Assembly: GCA_000433535.1 (NCBI GenBank)
Contig: FR892668.1
Location: 186,410 to 222,048 of the forward strand
DNA length: 35,639 nt
Direction of reading: 5' to 3'
Origin: Dorea sp. CAG:317
Lineage (GTDB): Bacteria > Bacillota > Clostridia > Lachnospirales > Lachnospiraceae
The notes under the pieces were generated by a model that saw only the letters and a program-made list of their open reading frames with translations, had not been told where the DNA came from and made no database searches. How positions within the stretch are numbered: the first letter of the stretch is position 1; every line of letters begins with the position of its first letter. The translations under genes were made by a program, and so were the position numbers. Shown here piece by piece: positions 22,669-30,416 of the stretch.

Positions 22669-23850
22669 ATGGATAAATTTTTATATTTAGACAATGCGGC
22701 AACGACAAAGACCGCGCCGGAAGTGTTAGAAGCAATGCTCCCGTATTTTACAGAGAAGTTCGGGAACCCATCCAGCGTTTATACATTTGCAGCGGGAAAT
22801 AAAGAAGTGGTTGATGTTCAGAGAGACCGGATCGCTGCGACATTGGGAGCGAAAAGTAATGAGATCTACTTCACGGCAGGCGGTTCAGAAGCAGATAACT
22901 GGGCGCTGAAGGCAACGGCAGACGCGTATCGTGATAAGGGAAACCACATTATTACAACGAAGATCGAGCATCATGCAATTTTGCACACCGCACAGTATCT
23001 GGAGAAGAACGGATATGAGGTGACTTATCTGGATGTTGATGAAGATGGAAAGGTGCGGCTTGAAGATTTGAAAAAGGCAATCCGACCGGAGACAATTTTA
23101 ATCTCTGTTATGTTTGCCAATAATGAAATCGGAACGATTGAGCCGATCAAAGAGATTGGACAAATTGCGCATGAACATGGAATTTTATTCCACACAGATG
23201 CCGTTCAGGCATACGGGCAGCTCCCGATCAATGTGGATGAGTGTCATATCGACATGCTCAGCGCAAGCGGACACAAGTTAAATGGTCCAAAGGGAATCGG
23301 ATTCCTGTATATTAGAAAAGGTGTCAAAATTCGTTCCTTTATTCACGGGGGAGCGCAGGAGAGAAAAAGAAGAGCAGGTACGGAGAATGTGCCGGGTATT
23401 GTAGGAATTGGAACCGCAGCAAAGAGAGCGGCAGATACAAGAGAAGAGAGAACGGCCAGCGAGGTGGAAGTAAGAGATTATCTGATTGACCGTGTTCTCA
23501 AGGAGATTCCGTACAGCAGACTGAACGGTCACCGTACGGACAGACTTCCTAATAATGCGAATTTCAGCTTCCAGTTTATTGAGGGAGAATCCCTTCTTAT
23601 TATGCTGGATGGAAAGGGAATCTGTGCCTCCAGTGGATCAGCGTGCACATCGGGTTCTCTTGATCCGTCTCATGTACTGCTGGCAATCGGACTTCCGCAT
23701 GAAATCGCGCATGGTTCTTTGCGGTTGACAATCAATGAAGAGATTACAAAAGAAGATATTGATTATGTGGTTGAGAATTTGAAAGCAATCATCGAGAGAC
23801 TTCGTAACATGTCTCCGCTATATGAAGATTTTATAAAAAAACAAAAATAG
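22669..23850 (+). CDS. iscS: Cysteine desulfurase IscS/NifS
   Basis: ATG 22669 follows TGGAGGAA (22656-22663). The 393-residue PLP enzyme takes sulfur from cysteine and passes it as persulfide to IscU and MnmA. Visible: YLDNAATTKTAPEV at the N-terminus, the HTDAVQ cofactor region, PLP lysine Lys203 in SGHKLNGPKG, and catalytic Cys326 in SGSACTSGSLDPSHV. Insertion length around the catalytic loop is of the IscS/NifS (group I) type. It lies 23 bases after iscR and 30 bases before iscU. Confidence 0.96.
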   Translation: MDKFLYLDNAATTKTAPEVLEAMLPYFTEKFGNPSSVYTFAAGNKEVVDVQRDRIAATLGAKSNEIYFTAGGSEADNWALKATADAYRDKGNHIITTKIEHHAILHTAQYLEKNGYEVTYLDVDEDGKVRLEDLKKAIRPETILISVMFANNEIGTIEPIKEIGQIAHEHGILFHTDAVQAYGQLPINVDECHIDMLSASGHKLNGPKGIGFLYIRKGVKIRSFIHGGAQERKRRAGTENVPGIVGIGTAAKRAADTREERTASEVEVRDYLIDRVLKEIPYSRLNGHRTDRLPNNANFSFQFIEGESLLIMLDGKGICASSGSACTSGSLDPSHVLLAIGLPHEIAHGSLRLTINEEITKEDIDYVVENLKAIIERLRNMSPLYEDFIKKQK

Positions 23851-23880
23851 AAAAACAGTAGAAAGAACAGGAGAGAGATT

Positions 23881-24321
23881 ATGTATACAGAAAAGGTAAT
23901 GGATCATTTTGAGCATCCGAGAAATGTAGGAGAAATTGAAAATGCCAGTGGTGTTGGAACTGTTGGAAATGCGAAATGTGGGGATATTATGAGAATTTAT
24001 CTGGACATTGATGAAAACCAGATCATCCGTGATGTAAAGTTTAAAACATTTGGCTGTGGTGCGGCCGTTGCAACAAGCAGTATGGCAACAGAGCTTGTGA
24101 AAGGCAAAAATATTAAAGAGGCAATGCAGGTAACAAACAAAGCTGTTATGGAAGCACTTGACGGTCTTCCGCCGGTAAAGGTGCACTGTTCTCTGCTTGC
24201 GGAAGAAGCAATTCATGCAGCGCTTTGGGATTACGCAGAGAAAAATGGTATTCAGATCGAAGGACTGGAAAAGCCAAAGTCTGATATTCATGAGGATGAA
24301 GAAGAGGAAGAAGAATATTAA
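23881..24321 (+). CDS. iscU: Fe-S cluster scaffold IscU/NifU
   Basis: ATG 23881 follows AGGAGAG. The 146-residue scaffold starts MYTEKVMDHFEHPRNVGEIE and carries the three cluster ligands Cys33, Cys59 and Cys103, with Asp35 beside the first. The C-terminal 25 residues are an unusual acidic tail ending in a run of glutamates and tyrosine, beyond the IscU core. Fe-S clusters assemble here using sulfur from IscS. No separate SufBCD or HscAB genes are present in the window. Confidence 0.95.
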   Translation: MYTEKVMDHFEHPRNVGEIENASGVGTVGNAKCGDIMRIYLDIDENQIIRDVKFKTFGCGAAVATSSMATELVKGKNIKEAMQVTNKAVMEALDGLPPVKVHCSLLAEEAIHAALWDYAEKNGIQIEGLEKPKSDIHEDEEEEEEY

Positions 24322-24346
24322 ATAATGAAAGAAAAGAGATAGTCTG

Positions 24347-25432
24347 ATGGAGAAGAAAAAGGTAGTAGTAGGAATGTCAGGCGGTGTTGATTCTTCGGTA
24401 GCAGCATGGCTTCTAAAAGAGGCGGGATATGATGTCATCGGAGTGACCATGCAGATCTGGCAGGAAGAAGAGGAATTGGTGCAGGAAGAAAATGGAGGAT
24501 GCTGTGGCTTGAGTGCGGTAGAAGATGCCAGAAGAGTGGCGGCGTCTCTTGATATTCCTTATTATGTCATGAATTTTAAACAGGAATTTAAGACACAGGT
24601 TATCGATTATTTTATCAGAGAGTACCAGGAAGGAAGAACACCGAACCCATGTATCGCGTGTAATCGATATGTAAAATGGGAATCACTTCTGAAACGCAGT
24701 ATGCAGATTGGCGCAGATTATATAGCAACAGGTCATTATGCCAGAATTGACCAGCTGCCCAATGGAAGATATTCCCTTCGAACCTCTGCTACAGGTGCAA
24801 AGGATCAGACGTATGCGCTTTATAATCTGACACAGGAACAACTGCGGCGGACGATCATGCCGGTGGGGGCTTATACAAAAGAAGAGATTCGGGCAATGGC
24901 AGAAAAGCTGGGACTTTTAGTGGCAGAAAAGCCGGACAGTCAGGATATCTGTTTTATTCCGGACGGCGATTATGCTTCCTATATAGAGGAAAATACGAAT
25001 CAGCCGGTATTGCCGGGCAATTTTGTGACAACAGATGGAACGGTAGTTGGAAAACATAAAGGAATTGTCCATTATACAGTGGGACAAAGAAAAGGACTTG
25101 GACTTTCGCTTGGGCATCCGGTGTTCGTCCTTGAGATCCGGCCGGAGACCAATGAGGTAGTTGTAGGAAGCCATGAAGAATCGCTAAGTCGTTATGTGAG
25201 AGCGGATCATGTCAACTATATGGCAATTGAAGATCTTGACAAGCCAATGAGGGCGTGGGCAAAGATTCGCTATAATCACAAAGGAGCATGGTGTACAGTG
25301 GAGAAAACAGGAGAGGATGAGATTTTGTGCGTGTTTGATGAACCGCAAAGAGCGATCACTCCCGGACAGGCTGTAGTGCTGTATGAAGATGAATACGTAC
25401 TTTTAGGTGGAACGATCAAAGGAGATAAATAA
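24347..25432 (+). CDS. mnmA: tRNA-specific 2-thiouridylase MnmA
   Basis: ATG 24347 lies 26 bases after iscU with GAAAAGAGA upstream. The 361-residue enzyme thiolates the wobble U34 of Lys, Glu and Gln tRNAs. The PP-loop SGGVDSS is at 11-17. The catalytic cysteines are Cys102 in NPCIACN and Cys202 in DSQDICFIPDGDY, the usual pair. A Gly-Cys-Cys-Gly insert near residue 47 (NGGCCGLSAVEDA) is common in Clostridia. Placement after iscS-iscU fits direct sulfur transfer from IscS. Confidence 0.96.
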   Translation: MEKKKVVVGMSGGVDSSVAAWLLKEAGYDVIGVTMQIWQEEEELVQEENGGCCGLSAVEDARRVAASLDIPYYVMNFKQEFKTQVIDYFIREYQEGRTPNPCIACNRYVKWESLLKRSMQIGADYIATGHYARIDQLPNGRYSLRTSATGAKDQTYALYNLTQEQLRRTIMPVGAYTKEEIRAMAEKLGLLVAEKPDSQDICFIPDGDYASYIEENTNQPVLPGNFVTTDGTVVGKHKGIVHYTVGQRKGLGLSLGHPVFVLEIRPETNEVVVGSHEESLSRYVRADHVNYMAIEDLDKPMRAWAKIRYNHKGAWCTVEKTGEDEILCVFDEPQRAITPGQAVVLYEDEYVLLGGTIKGDK

Positions 25433-25433
25433 T

Positions 25434-26237
25434 ATGAGAGCAGATGTGCATATGCATTCTAACTTTTCCCATGATTCGGAATTTACGCCGGAACAGATGA
25501 TCTTGGGCGCGTTAGAGAAAGGTCTTGAGATGATCTGTTTTACAGACCATTATGACAAGGATGATATGGAGTGGGGAGAAGAAAGCATTTTCGAACCGGA
25601 AAAATATTTTGAGACACTTAGACCATTACAGGAAAAGTATCAGGACAAAATTGATGTGCGGATTGGTGTGGAACTAGGGCTTCAACCGCATCTGGGAGGA
25701 TATTACCGTGAATTTATAAAGAAATATCCCTTTGATTTTGTGATTGGATCCGTACATGTCATCGAATCCACAGACCCGGCTGCCGGTAAGCTGTTCATTG
25801 GAAGATCCGATGAAGAGGGATACCGCATTGCTATGGAAGAAACGTTGACCGATATACGGGAATTTGACGGCTTCGATGTACTTGGGCATTTGGATTATGT
25901 GGTGCGCTATGGAAAACATAGAGAGCAGGACTATAATTATAAGAAATATGCAGATATTATTGATGAGATCCTTCGGACACTGATCGAAAAAGGAAAGGGA
26001 CTGGAACTTAATACAGCCGGATTGAAATACGGGCTTCCTTTTGCGCATCCCCATGCAGATGTATTAAAGCGTTACCGGGAACTGGGAGGAGAGATTATAA
26101 CAATCGGAGCTGACGGCCACAGACCGGAGCATATTGCCTACGATTTTTCGAAGGTCAGAGACATTTTAGAGGACTGTGGTTTTAAGTATTATACAGAATT
26201 TAAAGAGAGAAAGCCGTATTTTTGTCAACTTCTATAA
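25434..26237 (+). CDS. PHP-family phosphatase, HisJ/histidinol-phosphatase type
   Basis: ATG 25434 is two bases after the mnmA stop, with AAAGGAG (25418-25424) inside mnmA. The 267-residue PHP-domain enzyme has metal-binding motifs in order: DVHMHSNFSHDS (His6, His8), CFTDHYD, GVELGL, IGSVH, LGHLDYV and GADGHRP. HisJ-type enzymes remove phosphate from histidinol phosphate in histidine synthesis, but no other his genes are here, so the true substrate may differ. It is probably the last gene of the isc-mnmA transcript. Confidence 0.82.
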   Translation: MRADVHMHSNFSHDSEFTPEQMILGALEKGLEMICFTDHYDKDDMEWGEESIFEPEKYFETLRPLQEKYQDKIDVRIGVELGLQPHLGGYYREFIKKYPFDFVIGSVHVIESTDPAAGKLFIGRSDEEGYRIAMEETLTDIREFDGFDVLGHLDYVVRYGKHREQDYNYKKYADIIDEILRTLIEKGKGLELNTAGLKYGLPFAHPHADVLKRYRELGGEIITIGADGHRPEHIAYDFSKVRDILEDCGFKYYTEFKERKPYFCQLL

Positions 26238-26253
26238 AAATAGGAAAAGGCAC

Positions 26254-26282
26254 TTGAATTTTTGTATAAGATTTAGTACAAT
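26254..26282 (+). promoter_or_regulatory. Promoter of the glycolytic gene cluster
   Basis: TTGAAT (26254-26259), 17-base spacer, TACAAT (26277-26282): strong, close to consensus. It leaves an 85-base leader before gap that contains a dyad at 26297-26319 and a small GACT/AGTC hairpin at 26332-26343. Confidence 0.78.
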
Positions 26283-26296
26283 AATCCCAGTTGATG

Positions 26297-26319
26297 ATTC
26301 TTTAACAATGTTAGAGAAT
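26297..26319. promoter_or_regulatory. Dyad in the gap leader
   Basis: ATTCTTTAAC (26297-26306) and GTTAGAGAAT (26310-26319) are inverted copies matching at 9 of 10 positions around AAT, roughly 8 bases after the predicted transcription start. It may be an operator for a glycolysis regulator or an mRNA-stabilising hairpin. No CggR gene is present upstream. Confidence 0.5.
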
Positions 26320-26373
26320 TCACAATATAAGGACTGCGAAGTCAGTTAAAACAAACTTTAGGAGGAATTAATC

Positions 26374-27387
26374 ATGGCAGTAAAAGTAGCGATTAATGGA
26401 TTTGGACGTATTGGACGTCTTGCATTCAGACAGATGTTTGGAGCAGAGGGATATGAGGTAGTTGCAATTAACGACTTAACATCTCCAAAAATGCTTGCAC
26501 ACTTATTAAAGTATGACTCTTCTCAGGGAAGATATGCTCTGTGTGACAAAGTAGAAGCAACAGAGGATTCTATCATTGTTGATGGAAAAGAAATCAAGAT
26601 TTATGCAAAGGCTAACGCTGAAGAGCTTCCATGGGGAGAAATCGGTGTTGACGTTGTTCTTGAGTGTACAGGTTTCTACACATCTAAAGAGAAAGCTTCT
26701 GCTCATATCAAAGCAGGTGCTAGAAAAGTTGTTATTTCTGCTCCGGCAGGAAACGATCTTCCAACAATCGTTTACAATGTTAACCATACAGAATTAAAGC
26801 CAGAAGATACAGTTATTTCTGCTGCTTCTTGTACAACAAACTGCTTAGCACCTATGGCTAAAGCACTGAACGATCTTGCAGCAATCAAATCTGGAATTAT
26901 GTGCACAATCCACGCTTACACAGGAGATCAGATGACTCTTGACGGACCACAGAGAAAAGGTGACTTAAGAAGATCTCGTGCAGCAGCAGTAAATATCGTG
27001 CCAAACAGCACAGGTGCTGCAAAAGCAATCGGACTTGTTATTCCAGAACTGAACGGAAAATTAATCGGAGCCGCTCAGCGTGTTCCAACTCCAACAGGAT
27101 CTACAACAATCTTAACAGCAGTTGTTGACGGAACTGTTACAGTTGATGAAGTAAATGCAGCTATGAAAGCAGCAGCTACAGAATCTTTCGGATACAATAC
27201 AGATGAAATCGTATCTAGCGACATCGTTGGTATGAGATATGGTTCTTTATTCGATGCTACACAGACAATGGTTCTTCCATTAGACAACGGAACAACAGAG
27301 GTTCAGGTTGTATCTTGGTACGACAATGAGAACTCTTACACAAGCCAGATGGTAAGAACAATTAAATACTTCGCTGAGTTAGCATAG
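26374..27387 (+). CDS. gap: Glyceraldehyde-3-phosphate dehydrogenase, NAD type
   Basis: ATG 26374 follows TTAGGAGGAA. The 337-residue enzyme starts MAVKVAINGFGRIGRLAFRQ (nucleotide-binding loop). The catalytic Cys153 lies in SAASCTTNCLAP, with HAYTGDQ after it and VSWYDNENSY near the end. The Asp of AINDLTS favours NAD over NADP. Codons are strongly biased (TCT, ACA, GCT, CCA), as expected for a very highly expressed glycolytic gene. It heads gap-pgk-tpiA, followed by an intercistronic hairpin. Confidence 0.98.
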   Translation: MAVKVAINGFGRIGRLAFRQMFGAEGYEVVAINDLTSPKMLAHLLKYDSSQGRYALCDKVEATEDSIIVDGKEIKIYAKANAEELPWGEIGVDVVLECTGFYTSKEKASAHIKAGARKVVISAPAGNDLPTIVYNVNHTELKPEDTVISAASCTTNCLAPMAKALNDLAAIKSGIMCTIHAYTGDQMTLDGPQRKGDLRRSRAAAVNIVPNSTGAAKAIGLVIPELNGKLIGAAQRVPTPTGSTTILTAVVDGTVTVDEVNAAMKAAATESFGYNTDEIVSSDIVGMRYGSLFDATQTMVLPLDNGTTEVQVVSWYDNENSYTSQMVRTIKYFAELA

Positions 27388-27414
27388 AACATTTAGTGTG
27401 GTAAGACTCACAAA

Positions 27415-27452
27415 GGGTCCGGTCTATTTGGACCGGACTCTTTTATATTTTA
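27415..27452 (+). terminator. Intercistronic hairpin between gap and pgk
   Basis: GGGTCCGGTC (27415-27424) pairs with GACCGGACTC (27431-27440) at 9 of 10 positions around TATTTG, followed by TTTTATATTTT. It looks like a terminator but no clear promoter follows in the 14 bases before the pgk ribosome site, so it more likely allows partial read-through or protects the 3' end of gap mRNA. Confidence 0.75.
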
Positions 27453-27465
27453 GGAGGATAACAAT

Positions 27466-28659
27466 ATGCTTAATAAGAAATCTGTTGACGATATCAATGT
27501 AAAGGGTAAAAAAGTTCTTGTAAGATGTGACTTCAACGTTCCGCTTATCGATGGAAAGATTACAGATGAAAATCGTCTCGTTGCAGCCCTTCCAACAATT
27601 AAGAAATTAATCGCTGATGGTGGAAAAGTGATTCTTTGCTCTCATCTTGGAAAGCCGAAGGGAGAACCAAAGCCGGAGTTGTCACTTGCACCAGTAGCTG
27701 TACGTCTGTCTGAGCTTCTTGGACAGGAAGTGAAATTTGCAGCAGACCCGGAAGTGGTTGGAGCAAATGCAAAAGCAGCAGTAGAAGCTATGAATGACGG
27801 AGATGTGATTCTTCTTGAAAATACACGTTACAGAGCAGAAGAGACAAAAAATGGAGAGGCTTTCAGCAAAGAGCTTGCTTCTCTTTGTGATGTATTTGTA
27901 AATGATGCATTTGGTACTGCTCACCGTGCACACTGCTCTAACGTAGGTGTTACAGAGTTTGTAGACACTGCAGTAGTTGGATACTTAATGCAGAAAGAGA
28001 TTGATTTCCTTGGAAATGCGGTAAATAATCCAGAGAGACCATTTGTTGCAATCCTTGGCGGAGCGAAGGTTTCCAGTAAAATCTCTGTGATTGAGAATCT
28101 TCTCGACAAAGTAGATACACTTATTATCGGTGGCGGAATGTCCTATACATTCTCTAAAGCACTTGGCGGAACAATCGGAAAATCTCTTTGTGAAGACGAT
28201 TATCTTCAGTACGCTCTTGATATGCTGAAAAAAGCAGAAGACAAAGGTGTGAAATTACTTCTTCCTGTAGATAATGTAATCGGAGATGATTTCTCCAATG
28301 ATGCAAATACACAGGTTGTAAAGCGTGGAGAGATTCCGGACGGCTGGGAAGGTATGGATATCGGACCAGAGACTGAGAAGATTTTCTGTGAAGCAGTAGC
28401 AGATGCTAAAACTGTTGTATGGAACGGACCAATGGGATGTTTTGAGATGCCAACATTTGCTCACGGTACAGAAGCAGTAGCAAAAGCGCTGGCTGAGACA
28501 GATGCAACAACGATCATCGGCGGTGGTGATTCAGCTGCGGCAGTAAATCAGCTTGGTTATGGAGATAAAATGACTCATATTTCAACAGGCGGAGGAGCTT
28601 CTCTTGAATTCTTAGAGGGTAAAGAGCTTCCGGGTGTTGCGGCAGCAAACGATAAATAG
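27466..28659 (+). CDS. pgk: Phosphoglycerate kinase
   Basis: ATG 27466 follows TAGGAGGA (27452-27459). The 397-residue enzyme makes ATP from 1,3-bisphosphoglycerate. The N-terminal domain has VLVRCDFNVPL and HLGKPKGEP, with FVNDAFGTAHRAH; the hinge has ILGGAKVSSKI; the C-terminal domain has GGGMSYTF, WNGPMGCFE and GGGDSAAAV. Codon bias is as strong as in gap. It follows the hairpin after gap and precedes tpiA. Confidence 0.98.
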   Translation: MLNKKSVDDINVKGKKVLVRCDFNVPLIDGKITDENRLVAALPTIKKLIADGGKVILCSHLGKPKGEPKPELSLAPVAVRLSELLGQEVKFAADPEVVGANAKAAVEAMNDGDVILLENTRYRAEETKNGEAFSKELASLCDVFVNDAFGTAHRAHCSNVGVTEFVDTAVVGYLMQKEIDFLGNAVNNPERPFVAILGGAKVSSKISVIENLLDKVDTLIIGGGMSYTFSKALGGTIGKSLCEDDYLQYALDMLKKAEDKGVKLLLPVDNVIGDDFSNDANTQVVKRGEIPDGWEGMDIGPETEKIFCEAVADAKTVVWNGPMGCFEMPTFAHGTEAVAKALAETDATTIIGGGDSAAAVNQLGYGDKMTHISTGGGASLEFLEGKELPGVAAANDK

Positions 28660-28724
28660 AGAACTTGATGAGGCTTTATCGAGTTTAGTAAGGTGAAGTC
28701 ACCATGAAAAGGAGAATAGATAAC

Positions 28725-29474
28725 ATGGCAAGAAGAAAAATTGTAGCAGGCAACTGGAAAATGAACAAAACTCCAAGTGAGGCAGTTGCTTTAGTTGAAG
28801 AATTAAAACCATTAGTGGCAAGTGAAGAAGTAGACGTTGTATTTTGTGTACCTGCAATCGATATTATTCCGGTTGTAGAAGCATGTAAAGGTACAAATAT
28901 TCAGGTTGGCGCTGAGAATATGTATTTTGAAGAGAGCGGAGCTTACACAGGAGAGATTTCTCCGGCTATGCTGACAGATGCTGGCGTAAAATATGTAGTT
29001 CTTGGACATTCTGAGAGAAGAGAATATTTTGCAGAGACAAATGAGACAGTAAATAAGAAAATGCTGAAAGCTTTTGAACACGGTATTACACCGATCATGT
29101 GCTGTGGAGAGACTCTGGAGCAGAGAGAACAGGGCGTGACAATGGATTTCATTCGTCAGCAGGTAAAAGTAGGTTTCCTGAATGTGACAGCTGATCAGGC
29201 AAAAGAAGCAGTGATTGCTTATGAGCCAATCTGGGCAATCGGAACAGGTAAGACAGCTACCACAGAACAGGCTGAGGAAGTATGTGCAGGTATTCGTGCT
29301 TGCATCGCTGAGATTTATGATGAAGCTACAGCAGAAGCAATCCGTATTCAGTATGGCGGATCTGTCAATGCAGGAAATGCCGCAGAGTTATTTGCACAGG
29401 CAGATATCGACGGCGGACTTGTAGGCGGAGCTTCTTTGAAAGCAGACTTTGGTAAGATCGTAAACTACAAATAA
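28725..29474 (+). CDS. tpiA: Triosephosphate isomerase
   Basis: ATG 28725 gives the standard MARRKIVAGNWKMN start and has AAAAGGAG upstream (28707-28714). ATG 28704 in frame also has AAGGTG before it and would add 7 residues; it is less likely. The 249-residue barrel has Lys12, His95 (LGHSERR) and Glu167 (AYEPIWAIGTGKTAT), the complete catalytic set. It interconverts DHAP and glyceraldehyde 3-phosphate, and would also take DHAP from the DhaKL kinase encoded earlier in the window. Confidence 0.97.
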   Translation: MARRKIVAGNWKMNKTPSEAVALVEELKPLVASEEVDVVFCVPAIDIIPVVEACKGTNIQVGAENMYFEESGAYTGEISPAMLTDAGVKYVVLGHSERREYFAETNETVNKKMLKAFEHGITPIMCCGETLEQREQGVTMDFIRQQVKVGFLNVTADQAKEAVIAYEPIWAIGTGKTATTEQAEEVCAGIRACIAEIYDEATAEAIRIQYGGSVNAGNAAELFAQADIDGGLVGGASLKADFGKIVNYK

Positions 29475-29487
29475 AATAAATGCTCAG

Positions 29488-29521
29488 TCGTAGGGGGCAG
29501 CATATGCTCCCTACGATTTTT
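29488..29521 (+). terminator. Terminator after tpiA
   Basis: TCGTAGGG (29488-29495) pairs perfectly with CCCTACGA (29509-29516), followed by TTTTT. It separates gap-pgk-tpiA from the hydrolase gene, whose ribosome site lies 14 bases further on. Confidence 0.88.
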
Positions 29522-29549
29522 GGGTTGCAATGCAGAAAGGTTTCTTGAT

Positions 29550-30383
29550 ATGAAATACGAGGAAATTAAAATTCAGACAGAAGGTTCCGCTGAAGATTCC
29601 AGATTGGAAACTTATATTCTGGATACTCCTTCTGACAAAGATTTAAAAGTTCAGAAACGGCCAATGATCGTAATCTGTCCCGGAGGAGCTTATGAAAAGA
29701 CAAGCTTTCGAGAAGGGGAACCATTGGCTTTGCATTTCTTAAATCAGGGATATCACGCATGTGTGCTTCGCTATTCGGTCGCTCCGCATCGATTTCCAAC
29801 ACAGTTGTTGGAACTGGGAACGGCGATTCGTACGATCCACGAGCATGCCGATGAATGGAAGGTTGACGAAGAGCTTATCTTTGTCCATGGCGCTTCGGCA
29901 GGAGGCCATCTGGCTGCAAGTTACGGAGCTTTCTGGAATCAGGAGTTTATGAGTTCCGGGTTACAGACAACCGCGGATGTATTAAAGGTGAAAGGATTGT
30001 TGTTAAGTTATCCGGTAATCACATCTGACCCAGAGTATGCCCATATGGGAAGCTTTAAAAATCTTCTCGGAGATGGATTTGCGAAGAACAGAGCACAGAT
30101 GTCTTTGGAATATCAAGTTACAGAAGCAATGCCGCCTTGTTTTATCTGGCATACTGCTGCCGATGCGACAGTGCCGGTGGAAAATTCCCTTCTTATGGCG
30201 ATGGCGCTTCAAAAAGCAAAAGTTCCGGTAGAGCTTCACATATTTCCGGAAGGAGAACATGGATTAAGCCGCGCAGATTCGCTGGTGGAGCGAATAGATG
30301 GAAGTGGGATACAAAAAGAATGTTCACAATGGCTCGACCTTGCAGATTCATGGGTTCGCAGACAATGCGATGTTCGAGAATAG
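29550..30383 (+). CDS. Alpha/beta hydrolase (esterase, BD-FAE/acetylesterase-like)
   Basis: ATG 29550 has AAAGG (29536-29540) upstream. The 277-residue cytoplasmic protein lacks a signal peptide. It shows the oxyanion motif CPGGAYEKTS, nucleophile Ser116 in HGASAGGH, Asp205 in HTAADATVP and His237 in EGEHGLS, a complete catalytic triad. It resembles small sugar-ester or acetylxylan esterases of gut Firmicutes, so it may deacetylate imported oligosaccharides; the substrate is not known. It lies between tpiA and gpmI but is cut off from tpiA by a terminator, and no clear promoter was found in the short gap. Confidence 0.82.
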   Translation: MKYEEIKIQTEGSAEDSRLETYILDTPSDKDLKVQKRPMIVICPGGAYEKTSFREGEPLALHFLNQGYHACVLRYSVAPHRFPTQLLELGTAIRTIHEHADEWKVDEELIFVHGASAGGHLAASYGAFWNQEFMSSGLQTTADVLKVKGLLLSYPVITSDPEYAHMGSFKNLLGDGFAKNRAQMSLEYQVTEAMPPCFIWHTAADATVPVENSLLMAMALQKAKVPVELHIFPEGEHGLSRADSLVERIDGSGIQKECSQWLDLADSWVRRQCDVRE

Positions 30384-30416
30384 AGGTTGAAGAGGTGTAA
30401 AAAGGAGAAGAGCAAT

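Noticed and set aside
23818..24450. Minus-strand open frame of 210 codons across iscU
   Set aside because: Antisense to three conserved genes (iscS end, iscU, mnmA start), low-complexity Phe/His content, no start signal.
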